Shown: one piece after another, positions 25,807 to 35,249 of the stretch
Position numbering within the stretch: the first letter of the stretch is position 1
How the letters are laid out: the number at the start of each line of letters is the position of its first letter
Assembly (NCBI RefSeq): GCF_002368295.1
Contig: NZ_AP018248.1
Coordinates: 8,367,052 to 8,431,051 of the forward strand
Direction: 5' to 3'
Source of the DNA: Tolypothrix tenuis PCC 7101
GTDB lineage: Bacteria; Cyanobacteriota; Cyanobacteriia; Cyanobacteriales; Nostocaceae
DNA length: 64,000 nt
Position numbers and translations under genes: made by a program
The notes under the pieces: model-generated
Told to the model about the DNA's origin: nothing
Seen by the model: only the letters and a program-made list of their open reading frames with translations
Database searches by the model: none

Positions 25807-26835
25807 CTATACCGTACCTCGCAGTTGATTGATGTGCATTTGCATTTTTTCGCGTAATGTTTGCGCTTGTTGATAAACTATTGCTCGTTCTTTGTTTTCA
25901 CCATCAATAATATTTTGCTCTACAGGTTGAATAAAGTAACGCAGACGCGTTTTCATTGCCCAAACACCCATTGAAGGAAATAGTAGCAATAGCAGCATTA
26001 AAGGTGATAAAGGCAAAAAGGGTAATTTGAATAGGCTTTGTAATTTTTTGAGATTCCTTGTCCAAGGATGCAAAGATTCGTTGCCGATGCAAATAACTGG
26101 GACAATGGGAACTTGATAGCGATCGCTCAACTGCATAAAACTCACATCAAATTTTTCCAGTTGATAGCGTCTGTGCCAACCTTTCTGCGGCCCGCGTAAA
26201 CCTTCAGGTGCGTACAAAACAATTTTACGCTGCTGTATAGCCCCTTCAAAATCATTTAACTTGGCGCGCACACCACCTAAAACTCTTGACCATCCAGGCG
26301 GTAACCACCAAATTACCCAAGGATGTTCAAATAATGATAGTCCTGCTAAAGGTTGTACTGTCCATCCTTTTTCCTGGCTTAATAAATAAGCCAAAGTGAT
26401 AAAATCCCAAGGAAAAGACATACCTGCATGATTCATTGCCACAATTAACGGCTCTGTTGCTGGCAAATTCTCTATTTGTTGTAATTCCCCTTGAAAATAA
26501 TATTTAACAATGGGAGCTAGAATTTCGTCACGAAAAGCTTGTTGATATTTTGGTTCAAATTCACCAATTTCTTTACGGGGTGCCCGAAAACCAAGACGCA
26601 GCCAACGACTCAGCATTGCTAAATAAAATCCACCAGGCAGTAAAAATAATAAATATTCCCACCAATTCCAACCATCTGGATCGGCATGATAGTGCTGCCA
26701 GTGGCGATTAAATAAAATCAACCAACCTGGGGGATACCATAAACAAAACCAGTCAAACCAACTAAATTTATAGCTCTCTAATGATGGTGTTTGTGCATCA
26801 ATATTGAGGATGTTTTCAAAGCCTTGATTGCTCAC
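25807..26835 (-). CDS. phospholipid/glycerol acyltransferase family protein
   Basis: 342 residues. Two hydrophobic stretches near the N-terminus (FDWFCLWYPPGWLILF and LLFLLPGGFYLAMLS) would anchor it in the membrane. The PlsC-like core has IVAMNHAGMSFPWDF (the acyltransferase His is followed by Asp after seven residues rather than the usual four), VLYAPEGLRGPQKGW (the EG substrate motif) and VPIVPVICIG. It belongs to the lysophospholipid or diacylglycerol acyltransferase group that transfers fatty acyl chains to glycerolipids; the exact substrate cannot be called. Single gene. Confidence 0.8.
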   Translation of the reverse strand: MSNQGFENILNIDAQTPSLESYKFSWFDWFCLWYPPGWLILFNRHWQHYHADPDGWNWWEYLLFLLPGGFYLAMLSRWLRLGFRAPRKEIGEFEPKYQQAFRDEILAPIVKYYFQGELQQIENLPATEPLIVAMNHAGMSFPWDFITLAYLLSQEKGWTVQPLAGLSLFEHPWVIWWLPPGWSRVLGGVRAKLNDFEGAIQQRKIVLYAPEGLRGPQKGWHRRYQLEKFDVSFMQLSDRYQVPIVPVICIGNESLHPWTRNLKKLQSLFKLPFLPLSPLMLLLLLFPSMGVWAMKTRLRYFIQPVEQNIIDGENKERAIVYQQAQTLREKMQMHINQLRGTV

Positions 26836-27151
26836 AGCTTTTATGTAGATGATTTAAATAAATGTCTAACTTAACATATATATAATTTTAGCTATTTATA
26901 TTTTTGATTTGCATCCCGCCCGAGGGGGATGAGGGAGATGAGGAAAAAATAACTAATGACAAACACCAATTACCAATTACCAATGCCCCATGCCCAATTC
27001 CCGACAATTACTTGTAATCTGAGAAAAGATATATATATCTGAAGCTAGATTGCGCGGTTACAATCACGCGCACTCAGGCTCAATCTAGGAAATGAGAGGG
27101 GAATTTTCACGTCGAATCCACTCATCCACTAATCTAAAAATCAAAATTGAT
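26836..27151. other. divergent gap with heptamer repeats upstream of blaI
   Basis: CCAATTA-type tandem repeats occupy about 26962-27000. A 14-bp palindrome AGATATATATATCT lies at 27027-27040, within promoter distance of the BlaI-family gene; it might be an operator but does not match the classical TACA-N2-TGTA dyad. Otherwise nothing. Confidence 0.5.
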
Positions 27152-27571
27152 ATGGCTCCTTTACCAGACTACCGTCCTAAACAATTGTCCGTAGGCCCTT
27201 TAGAAGCAGAAATCTTGCAGATCATCTGGGAACTGGGTTCAGCTACAGTGAAGGATGTACACGATCGCATTCTCTCTGACCCCAACCGGGAGTTAGCTTA
27301 TACCTCTGTAACTACCGTTCTCCGTCGCCTGACTGATAAAGGTTGGCTAGCTTGCGACAAAAAAGGAAAGGCATTTTATTGGCGACCGTTGCTGACAAAG
27401 CAGCAAGCTGAGATGATTAAAGCCCATGAACAATTACAGCGATTTTTGGCAGTGGGTAATCCTGATGTTATTGCTGCTTTTGCCGATAGTCTCGATGAAG
27501 CCAGCAGCAATCAAATAGAAGCGATCGCAAAACGCATTCAAGCCGCACGTCAAGCCAGGGAGGGGAAATGA
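27152..27571 (+). CDS. BlaI/MecI/CopY-family transcriptional repressor
   Basis: 139 residues from ATG 27152 (MAPLPDYRPKQLSVGPLEAE); the frame is open 20 codons further back to ATG 27092 but family members usually begin at MAPLP. The winged-helix domain is clear: GPLEAEILQIIWELGSATVK, HDRILSDPNRELAYTSVTT, VLRRLTDKGWL. The C-terminal helices mediate dimerisation. In beta-lactam systems a partner M56 protease cleaves such repressors; the next gene, which overlaps by four bases, is exactly such a protease. Target genes are unknown. Confidence 0.9.
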   Translation: MAPLPDYRPKQLSVGPLEAEILQIIWELGSATVKDVHDRILSDPNRELAYTSVTTVLRRLTDKGWLACDKKGKAFYWRPLLTKQQAEMIKAHEQLQRFLAVGNPDVIAAFADSLDEASSNQIEAIAKRIQAARQAREGK

Positions 27572-28413
27572 TACATTTAATCATGATTTTGACTGCTTTG
27601 GCAGTTGCTTGGTGGTTAAGATGCTCATGGAATCAACCCCAAGGTAATTGGAGTTTACGGTGGAGGCGATCGCTATTTTTATTCCTCTTCCCGCCTTTAC
27701 TACTATTTATGACTGCGATCGCTGTGCTATGCATGGGGCCACAAGGCAAAATGGGCGGAATGTATACAGGTTGGGGCAGTTATATCTTAGCGTTTAGCTA
27801 TCTTGCAATTTTTAGCGTTTTATGCATTAAACACGCTTACCAAGGATGGCAGTCTGTAAAATCTGCCCGTAATTATCCTTTAGTACCTTTCGGTGACAGA
27901 AACCTCCGACTGCTCAACACAGGGGCACTCTTCGCAGGTCAAATTGGTTTTTGGCACCCCGAATTAGTTGTGAGCGAAGGATTACTGCAAACACTCTCAC
28001 CAGAGCATTTAGAAACAGTCTTGGCACATGAACAAGGGCATTACCATTACCGAGACACCTTCTGGTTTTTCTGGCTGGGTTGGATACGTTCCTGCACCGC
28101 TTGGTTGCCTAATACAGAAGCATTGTGGGAAGAACTGTTAGTTTTGCGTGAACTCCGGGCTGATGGTTACGCTGCATCCCAGGTTGACCCCTTGCTGCTA
28201 GCAGAATCACTGTTGTTAGTAGTGAGTACCACCCCCGTATTATCGGAAGTATGCTGTGCAGCTTTAGGTTCACCAGGAACAGGCGATCGCTTAGAACAAA
28301 GAATTGAAGCACTATTAGCACCACCGGAGCCAATCCCAACAGCGCAATTGTGGGTCTGCCCTAGCTTACTCCTAGCATTTCTACCATTAGTTACTGTAAT
28401 ATTTCATACTTAA
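27568..28413 (+). CDS. M56-family (BlaR1-like) membrane metallopeptidase
   Basis: 281 residues with transmembrane helices at the N-terminus (MIHLIMILTALAVAWWL), at about 33-52, at about 68-88 and at the C-terminus. The zinc-protease motif is HEQGH (about residues 153-157) in VLAHEQGHYHYRD, with ELRADGYAA as the downstream Glu-containing motif. Compared with BlaR1 it lacks the extracellular penicillin-binding sensor domain. Start overlaps the repressor stop by four bases. It probably senses something by its membrane part and inactivates the repressor. Confidence 0.88.
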   Translation: MIHLIMILTALAVAWWLRCSWNQPQGNWSLRWRRSLFLFLFPPLLLFMTAIAVLCMGPQGKMGGMYTGWGSYILAFSYLAIFSVLCIKHAYQGWQSVKSARNYPLVPFGDRNLRLLNTGALFAGQIGFWHPELVVSEGLLQTLSPEHLETVLAHEQGHYHYRDTFWFFWLGWIRSCTAWLPNTEALWEELLVLRELRADGYAASQVDPLLLAESLLLVVSTTPVLSEVCCAALGSPGTGDRLEQRIEALLAPPEPIPTAQLWVCPSLLLAFLPLVTVIFHT

Positions 28414-28431
28414 TACAGATAATGGGTCAAG

Positions 28432-28458
28432 AGTACCCGAAAACGATATTCGGGTACT
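28432..28458 (+). terminator. hairpin after the BlaI-M56 pair
   Basis: AGTACCCGAA (28432-28441) pairs perfectly with TTCGGGTACT (28449-28458), 19 bases after the stop codon. There is no T run behind it (TAAAATAC), so it may be an mRNA-stabilising hairpin or a binding site rather than a strong terminator. Confidence 0.5.
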
Positions 28459-28789
28459 TAAAATACAAAGGTGCGGAGAATAACATAACTAACGCAGCCG
28501 ACAAACTCGCTAAATACCAGCAACTTGAAAAAACCTCAGTAAACTTTTAGCGACTTCCAGAAACTAAATTACCCAATTTTGAGAGCGAAGATAATTATCA
28601 TAGTTTTCCTCTCTGTTTCTCTGCTTACACAGCTATAAAATATTTATTGATTTGGAAGCCCTTATTCTTCTTCCTAGTCCCCAGTCCCCAACCCCCAATC
28701 CTGATACCAAAACTACGAAATCTCAAACCATGCCACTATAGATAAAAGAGCGTCAAATTGAGTAAGCAAGAGGAAGACTAAAGAACGCT
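28459..28789. other. gap upstream of ribonuclease Z
   Basis: Contains CCCCAGT-type heptamer repeats at about 28675-28705 and the ribosome-binding region GAGGAAG at 28770-28776. No other feature seen. Confidence 0.5.
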
Positions 28790-29749
28790 GTGCAGATCAC
28801 ATTTTTAGGGACAAGTTCCGGTGTACCCACAAGAGCGCGTAATGTTTCCAGTGTTGCCCTCAGATTACCCCAAAGGGCAGAACTGTGGTTATTCGATTGT
28901 GGTGAAGGTACTCAGCATCAGCTTTTGCGGAGTGAACTGAAAATTAGCCAACTATCCCGAATTTTTATTACCCACATGCACGGCGACCACATCTTTGGTT
29001 TGATGGGACTGCTTGCTAGTTGTGGTTTGGCTGGAAACGTGCAACGAGTTGATATCTATGGCCCGCCGGGGTTAAATGAATATATCCAAGCATCCTTACG
29101 TTACTCCTACACGCACTTTTCTTACCCTGTAAAAGTTCATGCCATCCGTCCAGGGGTAATTTATGAAGATGATGAGTTTACAGTTACCTGTGGGCCTTTG
29201 CATCATCGCATTACAAGTTTTGGCTACCGAGTTGCAGAAAAAGACCGCGCTGGACGCTTTGATATTGACAAAGCCAAGGAATTGCAAATTCCTCCAGGAC
29301 GAGTTTATGGTCAACTCAAGCGCGGTGAAATAGTAACTCTCAACGATGGAAGAGTCATAGATGGTAAAGACCTGTGCGGCCCTACAGAAATCGGACGCAA
29401 AATAGCTTATTGTACAGACACAGTTTTTTGTGAAGGTGCAGTGGAATTAGCGCAGGATGCAGATGTGTTAATTCACGAAGCAACTTTTGCTCATCAAGAT
29501 GCAGACATGGCTTTTCAAAGGTTGCATTCCACCACCACAATGGCAGCACAAACCGCTTTAGCTGCTCAAGCACATCGCCTGATCATGACTCATTTTAGCC
29601 CTCGTTATGCACCGGGTAATGTTATAGAGTTGAAAGATTTACTTAAAGAAGCTAGAGCTATTTTCCCCAATACAGATATGGCTCATGATTTCATGATTTA
29701 TGATGTACCTAGACGACGCGAGTTAGAGTTAACCGAAGCTAACGTATAA
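28790..29749 (+). CDS. rnz: ribonuclease Z
   Basis: Zinc endonuclease that cuts tRNA precursors 3' of the acceptor stem. 319 residues. Metallo-beta-lactamase landmarks: FLGTSSGVPTRARN at the start, ITHMHGDHIFGLMGLL with the HxHxDH zinc motif (about 63-68), and the later ligands in CGPLHHRITSFGYR, AYCTDTVF and MTHFSPRYA. Start is GTG at 28790, about 14 bases after GAGGAAG. Normal length for the short bacterial form. Monocistronic. Confidence 0.96.
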   Translation: MQITFLGTSSGVPTRARNVSSVALRLPQRAELWLFDCGEGTQHQLLRSELKISQLSRIFITHMHGDHIFGLMGLLASCGLAGNVQRVDIYGPPGLNEYIQASLRYSYTHFSYPVKVHAIRPGVIYEDDEFTVTCGPLHHRITSFGYRVAEKDRAGRFDIDKAKELQIPPGRVYGQLKRGEIVTLNDGRVIDGKDLCGPTEIGRKIAYCTDTVFCEGAVELAQDADVLIHEATFAHQDADMAFQRLHSTTTMAAQTALAAQAHRLIMTHFSPRYAPGNVIELKDLLKEARAIFPNTDMAHDFMIYDVPRRRELELTEANV

Positions 29750-29838
29750 GCCTTTATCTAATATTAGAAGTAGGGTGTGTTACGCCGCAGGCTAACGCAC
29801 CATCAAGATTTACTGCACATTATAACTAAATCCTAACT

Positions 29839-29936
29839 CAATACTTGTCAGTTAAGGGGAAAAAGGGAAAGAAAAAAACTTTAACCTTTTACTCAAAACT
29901 AATTTTGAGTTCAAAACGCTTAACCAAGTAGTATTG
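29839..29936. mobile_element. miniature inverted-repeat element, copy 2
   Basis: 98 bases with the same ends as the copy at 8477: CAATACTTGTCAGTTAAG at the left and CTTAACCAAGTAGTATTG at the right. Flanks AATCCTAACT (29829-29838) and AATCCTCAGT (29937-29946) agree at 8 of 10 positions, a decayed target duplication. The right flank overlaps the stop codon of the glycosyltransferase gene at 29942, so the element inserted at the very end of that gene. Confidence 0.78.
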
Positions 29937-29941
29937 AATCC

Positions 29942-31036
29942 TCAGTAAAACTTTTTCACCTCGCAGAACTGATGAATTAATTTCACCCAATCATCAAAAT
30001 TATCATTTACCATTAAATTCTTATTGGCATAATCCACCCCTTCAGCACCTATAGTAGTAGCAATTACAGGTAAACCAGCCGCCAGCATTTCCAGTGTCTT
30101 CAACTTAATCCCGGCACCCTCAAGTAAAGGCACAATACCTATTTGTACTTGCTCAAAATATGGTGTAGGATCTTCTACAAATCCAGTCACAATAATTTGC
30201 TCAGTTGCTAAGGTTAAAACTTTTGCTGAAGGTTTAGCACCAACAATATAAAGTTTAAAATTTGGGTCTTTTTCTAGCAAATAGCGAAAACAACTATCCA
30301 CAAAATTGAGGATTGCTTGTTCATTTTCTGGTCTATCCATTGCTGCCCAAAAAAGCAGACTTTTATGCTCAATGTTTGCAGGATGACGCTTAATTTGGGA
30401 GAAAAATTTATTAATTTTTGGCGGATTAACAAGAATTTTTGTTTCAGCAATAGCAAATAAGGAAGTTAAAATATCACGGTCTTTTTGAGATAAAACCCAG
30501 ATTTCCTTAGCGGCGGAATATAGATTTTTCTCATATTGGAATAATTTGGCAGCTTCTATACCTAAAATATGGTTCTTTTCAGCTTTGCGTAAAAATGATT
30601 GAAAAATTAAATCATGTACACTAATGATAATTTTTGTAGCTGGTGAATTAATCAAAGGCTGCACATATTGCAGATAAACTGCTGCATGAGGATATTCAAA
30701 ATGCACTACATCATAAGTGTAAGTTTGCAACAATTGCAGCAGTTGTTTTGCTACTATATTTTGCCACCGCGTAGCAAATTTTAAAGGGATATGCAAATGA
30801 GTTAAACAACTAATCACTTTATCCCATCTTTTTAAAGGATAAGTATAAAGATGATTACCAACAAGCGAAATTAAGTCAGTAGCAGCAGTAATTTCAGCTT
30901 GATTAGCAATCACTACAACATCTACAATTGCGCCAGTATGAATATAGTTTTCTAAATGTCTCAAAGCTATTTTTTGCCCAGCTTGAGGATAGTAATTTGT
31001 AGGCGCGTGTGCAGAAATAAATAAAATTCTAGTCAT
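29942..31036 (-). CDS. glycosyltransferase family 4 (GT-B)
   Basis: 364 residues. It starts RILFISAHAPTNYYPQAGQK and ends in the GT-B nucleotide-sugar site: IGIVPLLEGAGIKLKTLEML followed by AAGLPVIATTIGAEGV, with the paired glutamates of the E-x7-E region. It would transfer a hexose from a nucleotide donor to the growing polysaccharide at the cytoplasmic membrane face. Seven bases separate it from the GT2 gene upstream, so they share an operon. The miniature element at 29839 abuts its stop codon. Confidence 0.87.
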   Translation of the reverse strand: MTRILFISAHAPTNYYPQAGQKIALRHLENYIHTGAIVDVVVIANQAEITAATDLISLVGNHLYTYPLKRWDKVISCLTHLHIPLKFATRWQNIVAKQLLQLLQTYTYDVVHFEYPHAAVYLQYVQPLINSPATKIIISVHDLIFQSFLRKAEKNHILGIEAAKLFQYEKNLYSAAKEIWVLSQKDRDILTSLFAIAETKILVNPPKINKFFSQIKRHPANIEHKSLLFWAAMDRPENEQAILNFVDSCFRYLLEKDPNFKLYIVGAKPSAKVLTLATEQIIVTGFVEDPTPYFEQVQIGIVPLLEGAGIKLKTLEMLAAGLPVIATTIGAEGVDYANKNLMVNDNFDDWVKLIHQFCEVKKFY

Positions 31037-31043
31037 AAATTAA

Positions 31044-31898
31044 CTACCATTTACCATATTCATCGGAAATAGAATTTTTAATAAATCTATTGAGTATTTT
31101 TTTGAGCTTTCTAGCCAAAGGTGGTTTTAAAAAATATCGAGCCGGAATTGCAAAAATCTCATTAAAAATCCATGCTAGATAAGCTTGTAAACGTTGCTTG
31201 TTGAGAGTACTATCTAAATTAACAGATGCTTTTTGACTAATTATCCAAGACTCTTTAATTAATTTCGCTCTATCCCAAGGTTTAGTTGAAGAACTCATCC
31301 CATTCAGTGAATAAGCAGCTAAGGGAATATTGACAAAATGAAACTTGAGTTTGGCTAAATATAAACGTAAAACTAAATCATAATCTGCTGTAATTTTGTA
31401 TTGCAAATCATATAAACCTACTAAATCGTAGGCTGTCTTTTTAATAAAACAGCTAGGATGGTTTAAAGTAAATCTAATGGGTAATTTATCTAAACTGCCA
31501 GGCATAAAGGTAGCAATAAAATTACCAGAGAAATAATTATCTACAGGCGCGTAAATTATATCAATATCTGGATTTTGTAAAAATGCAGACTCTACTATCT
31601 TCATAGCCTTGTCGTGATACCAATCATCGGAGTTAATAATGCCAATAATATCGCCTGTCGCTAGACTTACTCCCTTATTCATAGCATCATAAGGGCCATT
31701 GTCAGGTTCAGAGACAAATACATCTATAGAATCTGCATATTTTTGCATAAATTCGCAGGTTTTATCTGTAGAACCACCATCAATAATGATATATTCGATT
31801 GCTGAGTCACGTTTTTGAGAAATTACGCTTAAAATTGTTTTTTCGATAGTTTTTTCGGAATTAAAACTGGGCGTGATAATAGAAAATTTCAGCGACAT
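31044..31898 (-). CDS. glycosyltransferase family 2 (GT-A)
   Basis: 284 residues. The GT-A fold is evident: FSIITPSFNSEKTIEKTILS, IIIDGGSTDKTCEFM, and the nucleotide-binding GIINSDDWYHD (DxD-like). It resembles WcaA/WcaE-type colanic-acid glycosyltransferases. The basic C-terminus (PLARKLKKILNRFIK) may contact the membrane. In the leftward operon between the polymerase gene (9 bases upstream) and the GT4 gene. Donor and acceptor sugars cannot be read from sequence. Confidence 0.88.
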   Translation of the reverse strand: MSLKFSIITPSFNSEKTIEKTILSVISQKRDSAIEYIIIDGGSTDKTCEFMQKYADSIDVFVSEPDNGPYDAMNKGVSLATGDIIGIINSDDWYHDKAMKIVESAFLQNPDIDIIYAPVDNYFSGNFIATFMPGSLDKLPIRFTLNHPSCFIKKTAYDLVGLYDLQYKITADYDLVLRLYLAKLKFHFVNIPLAAYSLNGMSSSTKPWDRAKLIKESWIISQKASVNLDSTLNKQRLQAYLAWIFNEIFAIPARYFLKPPLARKLKKILNRFIKNSISDEYGKW

Positions 31899-31907
31899 TG
31901 TGATATA

Positions 31908-33080
31908 TCAATACTCAAGATTGTTGAATAAGATAATTTTATTAGATTTTTGAGTTTCTACTGACATCGCCAAGATACTGATAAATAGTAATGGTGCGAC
32001 TCCTTGCAGTCCAGTATGCAGAAATAAGCAGAAGAATAGGTAAGAGAAAATATATTTTAAATTTTCTTGAGTACAGTAGCCACTAATAACTTTTAACAAA
32101 ATGAAGAAATAAAGTACTCCCAAGGGAATACCAGTATATGCAATTACTTCTAAAAATGAGTTATGGATAATCGCGCCTATCGGTCTAAATACAGATTCGT
32201 AGTTTTCTCCATAGCCTTTTAAGGCTAAACTTAAATCATTGGTATAAGAATTAATTAAAAACCGATTCGCCTCAAATCTCACTAAATTAGATTTGTCATT
32301 AAAAGACAAGAGACGACTGGCACCTGTGTCATAAACAAAGCCAACTTCTACTTGGTTTAAAAAGAACTCTCCTACCAATAAACCAAATAAATTAGCTAAG
32401 AGAAAAATCAGAGAAAAATGAATTTTACTAAATATCTTAAATAAAGGCTTTTCTAAAAGAGCTAGTAGAAAAAATATACATAATGTGAGAAAATAATTAC
32501 GGCTTAGAAAAAAGACTGTAGAGATCAAAGCTAAAATTATTCCTGGTTTAAATTTAATTTTGACACATAGATAGAAAAACAAGAGCATGAATAAGCCAGA
32601 AACATTAGGGTCGCCATTGCTTAAAGCAACTCTTTGGCTATTATCAAACTCTAAACGCCTATAGCTTAACATTTGGTAAATCATCGATGCTAGAGAAACC
32701 CAAGATAAACCTACTAAATAGCTTCTTTTGATAGGAATATAAGGGCTACCACTAAAGCAAATTGCAGTGAGGCAGATAGGTAAACTATATCGAAATAGCT
32801 GATAGCTAGAAAAATTGAAGATAGTTACTACTAAAACCAAACAGACAACGATAATATCACCAATGAGTAACTTACTTTTGTAATAACCTAGTTGTAAAAT
32901 TAGAATAATTGTGAGTAGAGGTAAACAAAACCTAGCGTATGGCAGTTTTAGGTCATAGGGAATGAGATATAACACTGCTATGCTGTAAAGAATCAAGATG
33001 TAGAAAAAATAATTTGTTTCTCCTTTGGAGATGTTGGTGTTGATATTCAAGGTTTCCTCTTCAGTATTTGAGTTCAACAT
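31908..33080 (-). CDS. Wzy-like O-antigen/exopolysaccharide polymerase
   Basis: 390 residues, almost entirely hydrophobic with about ten to eleven transmembrane helices (for example YFFYILILYSIAVLYLIPYD and IHFSLIFLLANLFGLLVGEF). A periplasmic loop contains LKGYGENYESVFRPIGAII followed by HNSFLEVIAYTGIPLGVLYF, the HNSFLE motif typical of Wzy/WaaL ligase-polymerases. It would polymerise lipid-linked repeat units on the periplasmic side. The sequence is poorly conserved as usual for the family, so the call rests on topology and the HN motif. Confidence 0.83.
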   Translation of the reverse strand: MLNSNTEEETLNINTNISKGETNYFFYILILYSIAVLYLIPYDLKLPYARFCLPLLTIILILQLGYYKSKLLIGDIIVVCLVLVVTIFNFSSYQLFRYSLPICLTAICFSGSPYIPIKRSYLVGLSWVSLASMIYQMLSYRRLEFDNSQRVALSNGDPNVSGLFMLLFFYLCVKIKFKPGIILALISTVFFLSRNYFLTLCIFFLLALLEKPLFKIFSKIHFSLIFLLANLFGLLVGEFFLNQVEVGFVYDTGASRLLSFNDKSNLVRFEANRFLINSYTNDLSLALKGYGENYESVFRPIGAIIHNSFLEVIAYTGIPLGVLYFFILLKVISGYCTQENLKYIFSYLFFCLFLHTGLQGVAPLLFISILAMSVETQKSNKIILFNNLEY

Positions 33081-33168
33081 AGCGGTTCCTAATCTGCTGA
33101 GTTAGAAATTTATCTGTGTTTATCCTCCTAGACTTCACGAATTTAGAAATTGCTAATAGCAGTCAGCC

Positions 33169-34425
33169 CTAAATTCCTGACTCCGAATTTATGAGTATTT
33201 CTCTAAACAAATTAGAATAGCGTTGTGCTTGCAAATCTTGGGAAAATTCTTGTTCAGCTTTTTCACGGGCGCGTTGTCTGAGTTTTTGTAAGCGATCGCA
33301 ATCTGACAATACCCAAACAATACCACGTGCCAAGCTCTCTATCTCCAAGGGTTGCGCTAAGTAGCCATTTTGTTGATGTTCTATCATATCGGACATCCCG
33401 CCGATATTAAAAGCGACGCAAGGAGTACCGCAACTAAGAGACTCCATCACCGTATTTGGTAAGTTATCTTGCACAGATGGGGCGATAAATACATCTGCGG
33501 CGGCGTAAACTAAGGCTAAGGTAATATCATCGTTGAAACTGCCTAAATCATGGCATTTAAAGCCGATATTTTTGGTGGTATCGGGTGAAGAGGAACCAAA
33601 AATTACCAGTTCCATATTGTCTTGATATCCAGCTTGTGCCAAATTTTCTAAGGCTGACAACAACAAATTAAATCCTTTTCTGGGATGATTAGTTGCGGCT
33701 GCACCAAATAGCACTAATTGCTTATCTTGGGGTAGATTGAGCCATTCTCGGGCTATATCTCGGTTTAACGGTTTATATCTTTGAATATCTAAACCATTGG
33801 GAATCACTTCTACACGAAAGTCCTGCAATAGAGAACTTTTTTTAGCACAATCAGCTAGCCAAATACTTGGTGTGACAATTGTACAATTTTGCGGCTGCCA
33901 GGTTTTAGCTTTGCGTTGCCATACCCACCGCGATAAATCCTGCTGTTTGTGACTTTGCAATTGTACACAAGCACCACAAGAGTTGAGGTAGCGATCGCAA
34001 TCCAAACTATAATAACAGCCACCTGTAAATACAGACATATCATGCAAAGTCCAAACCACAGGTTGAGTAAATCTCGCCACGCTTTCAATTTGCAGATAAC
34101 CACAAGCCCAATGGATATTAATAATATCAGGAGATAGAGATTTGAGCTTAGGCTGAATTAAGTCAGGAAACCATTGCGGAGAAAAGCTTTCATCATGATT
34201 ACCTGCATAAAACTTCAGCGGTAAGTTATCTAAAGTCGGCCGCATTTGGTTGAGCCATTTTTCTAGCTTATTTTGATAACTAATCACTGTGCGATCGCTG
34301 CTAGTTTTATACTGTACTAGCATTTGCGAATCTATATTAATTTTTCTTAGCCCTTGATGCAAACGATACGCCGCGCGCGCCGCACCACCATTAATATCAA
34401 AAGTGCTAAGAATTAAAGATTTCAT
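33169..34425 (-). CDS. glycosyltransferase family 4 (WcaC-like)
   Basis: 418 residues. N-terminal GT-B half: LILSTFDINGGAARAAYRLH, and WTLHDMSVFTGGCYYSLDCD with a CGAC motif that is common in this subfamily and may be metal-binding or structural. C-terminal half: LVLFGAAATNHPRKGFNLLL and the donor site FIAPSVQDNLPNTVMESLSC then GTPCVAFNIGG. It builds the polysaccharide repeat unit. First substantive gene of the leftward arm after the methyltransferase; the 88-base gap to the polymerase gene suggests co-transcription. Confidence 0.88.
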   Translation of the reverse strand: MKSLILSTFDINGGAARAAYRLHQGLRKINIDSQMLVQYKTSSDRTVISYQNKLEKWLNQMRPTLDNLPLKFYAGNHDESFSPQWFPDLIQPKLKSLSPDIINIHWACGYLQIESVARFTQPVVWTLHDMSVFTGGCYYSLDCDRYLNSCGACVQLQSHKQQDLSRWVWQRKAKTWQPQNCTIVTPSIWLADCAKKSSLLQDFRVEVIPNGLDIQRYKPLNRDIAREWLNLPQDKQLVLFGAAATNHPRKGFNLLLSALENLAQAGYQDNMELVIFGSSSPDTTKNIGFKCHDLGSFNDDITLALVYAAADVFIAPSVQDNLPNTVMESLSCGTPCVAFNIGGMSDMIEHQQNGYLAQPLEIESLARGIVWVLSDCDRLQKLRQRAREKAEQEFSQDLQAQRYSNLFREILINSESGI

Positions 34426-34484
34426 TGGTATTTTAAAGAAACATATCTAGAGTATTCAAATGAAGAGTTAATATTACAGTTACG

Positions 34485-35249
34485 TTAGAGTTTTTGAGAG
34501 CAGAAAATGTAACTGTCGAAGATGCCATTCTTTTGGTCTAGATAATTAGAAAAATCTACTTTCGTGGTAAATCCAATATTTTCTAATAACTCATAAATAT
34601 CAATACCAAAAGTTCTATAAGCCAAAATCTTGCCGCGAATTCTGTCCCCGTGATACTCTGGCGGCAGTAAATGAATATCTTCTTTACCAGAAGTATCGAC
34701 TCTCACAATAGTTGCACAATCAAAGTTACAGGGCACTGTAAAAATATGGTAGCCACCTACTTTTAAAATCCGGTGTATTTCTCGCAAACCTCGTTCATGA
34801 TTTCTGACGTGCTCAAATACATCTTCGGTAATCACAACATCAAAACTTTCATTATCAAAAGTCAAATTTTCTAAATCTTGACAAAATACCCCTGGACGGA
34901 TTTCAGTTCCCGGTTTAACTTCGGGAGAGAAAGTAGAACAAATATATGAATTTTGATGATGTAATATTTGATAGAATGCATCATCAACATCAGTATTATA
35001 AATAGTTAATGACTGGTTTTTAGCAACATCAGCTATTGCCTTGCTTGTTGGCAATACTTCATTAATCAATATTTTAGCAACGTGCCTTTTTCGTGAAGAA
35101 CTACGGCAAAAAGGGCAGTACATATTATTACGAACACTGAAAACATCAATGCAGAGAAAAACTGTTGGACTACCACATATATTACATTTCCCAAATCTGT
35201 GGTTGCCTAAGTTTTGCATCACTTTTGCAACTGCATTGATAAATTTCAT
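34485..35249 (-). CDS. SAM-dependent methyltransferase with N-terminal zinc ribbon
   Basis: 254 residues. Four cysteines in CNICGS (about 22-27) and CPFCRSSSRKRH (about 45-56) form a likely zinc ribbon. The class I methyltransferase part shows LTIYNTDVDDAF, LENLTFDNESFDVVITEDVF, EHVRNHERGLREIHRILKVG and HIFTVPCNFD. The SAM-binding glycine motif is weak, a feature seen in sugar-locus methyltransferases of this type. It may methylate a sugar of the polymer. First gene of the leftward arm. Confidence 0.82.
   Translation of the reverse strand: MKFINAVAKVMQNLGNHRFGKCNICGSPTVFLCIDVFSVRNNMYCPFCRSSSRKRHVAKILINEVLPTSKAIADVAKNQSLTIYNTDVDDAFYQILHHQNSYICSTFSPEVKPGTEIRPGVFCQDLENLTFDNESFDVVITEDVFEHVRNHERGLREIHRILKVGGYHIFTVPCNFDCATIVRVDTSGKEDIHLLPPEYHGDRIRGKILAYRTFGIDIYELLENIGFTTKVDFSNYLDQKNGIFDSYIFCSQKL

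Noticed and set aside
27027..27040. AT-only palindrome as a BlaI operator
   Set aside because: Alternating AT palindromes are frequent by chance in this AT-rich DNA and the site does not match the known TACA-N2-TGTA dyad.
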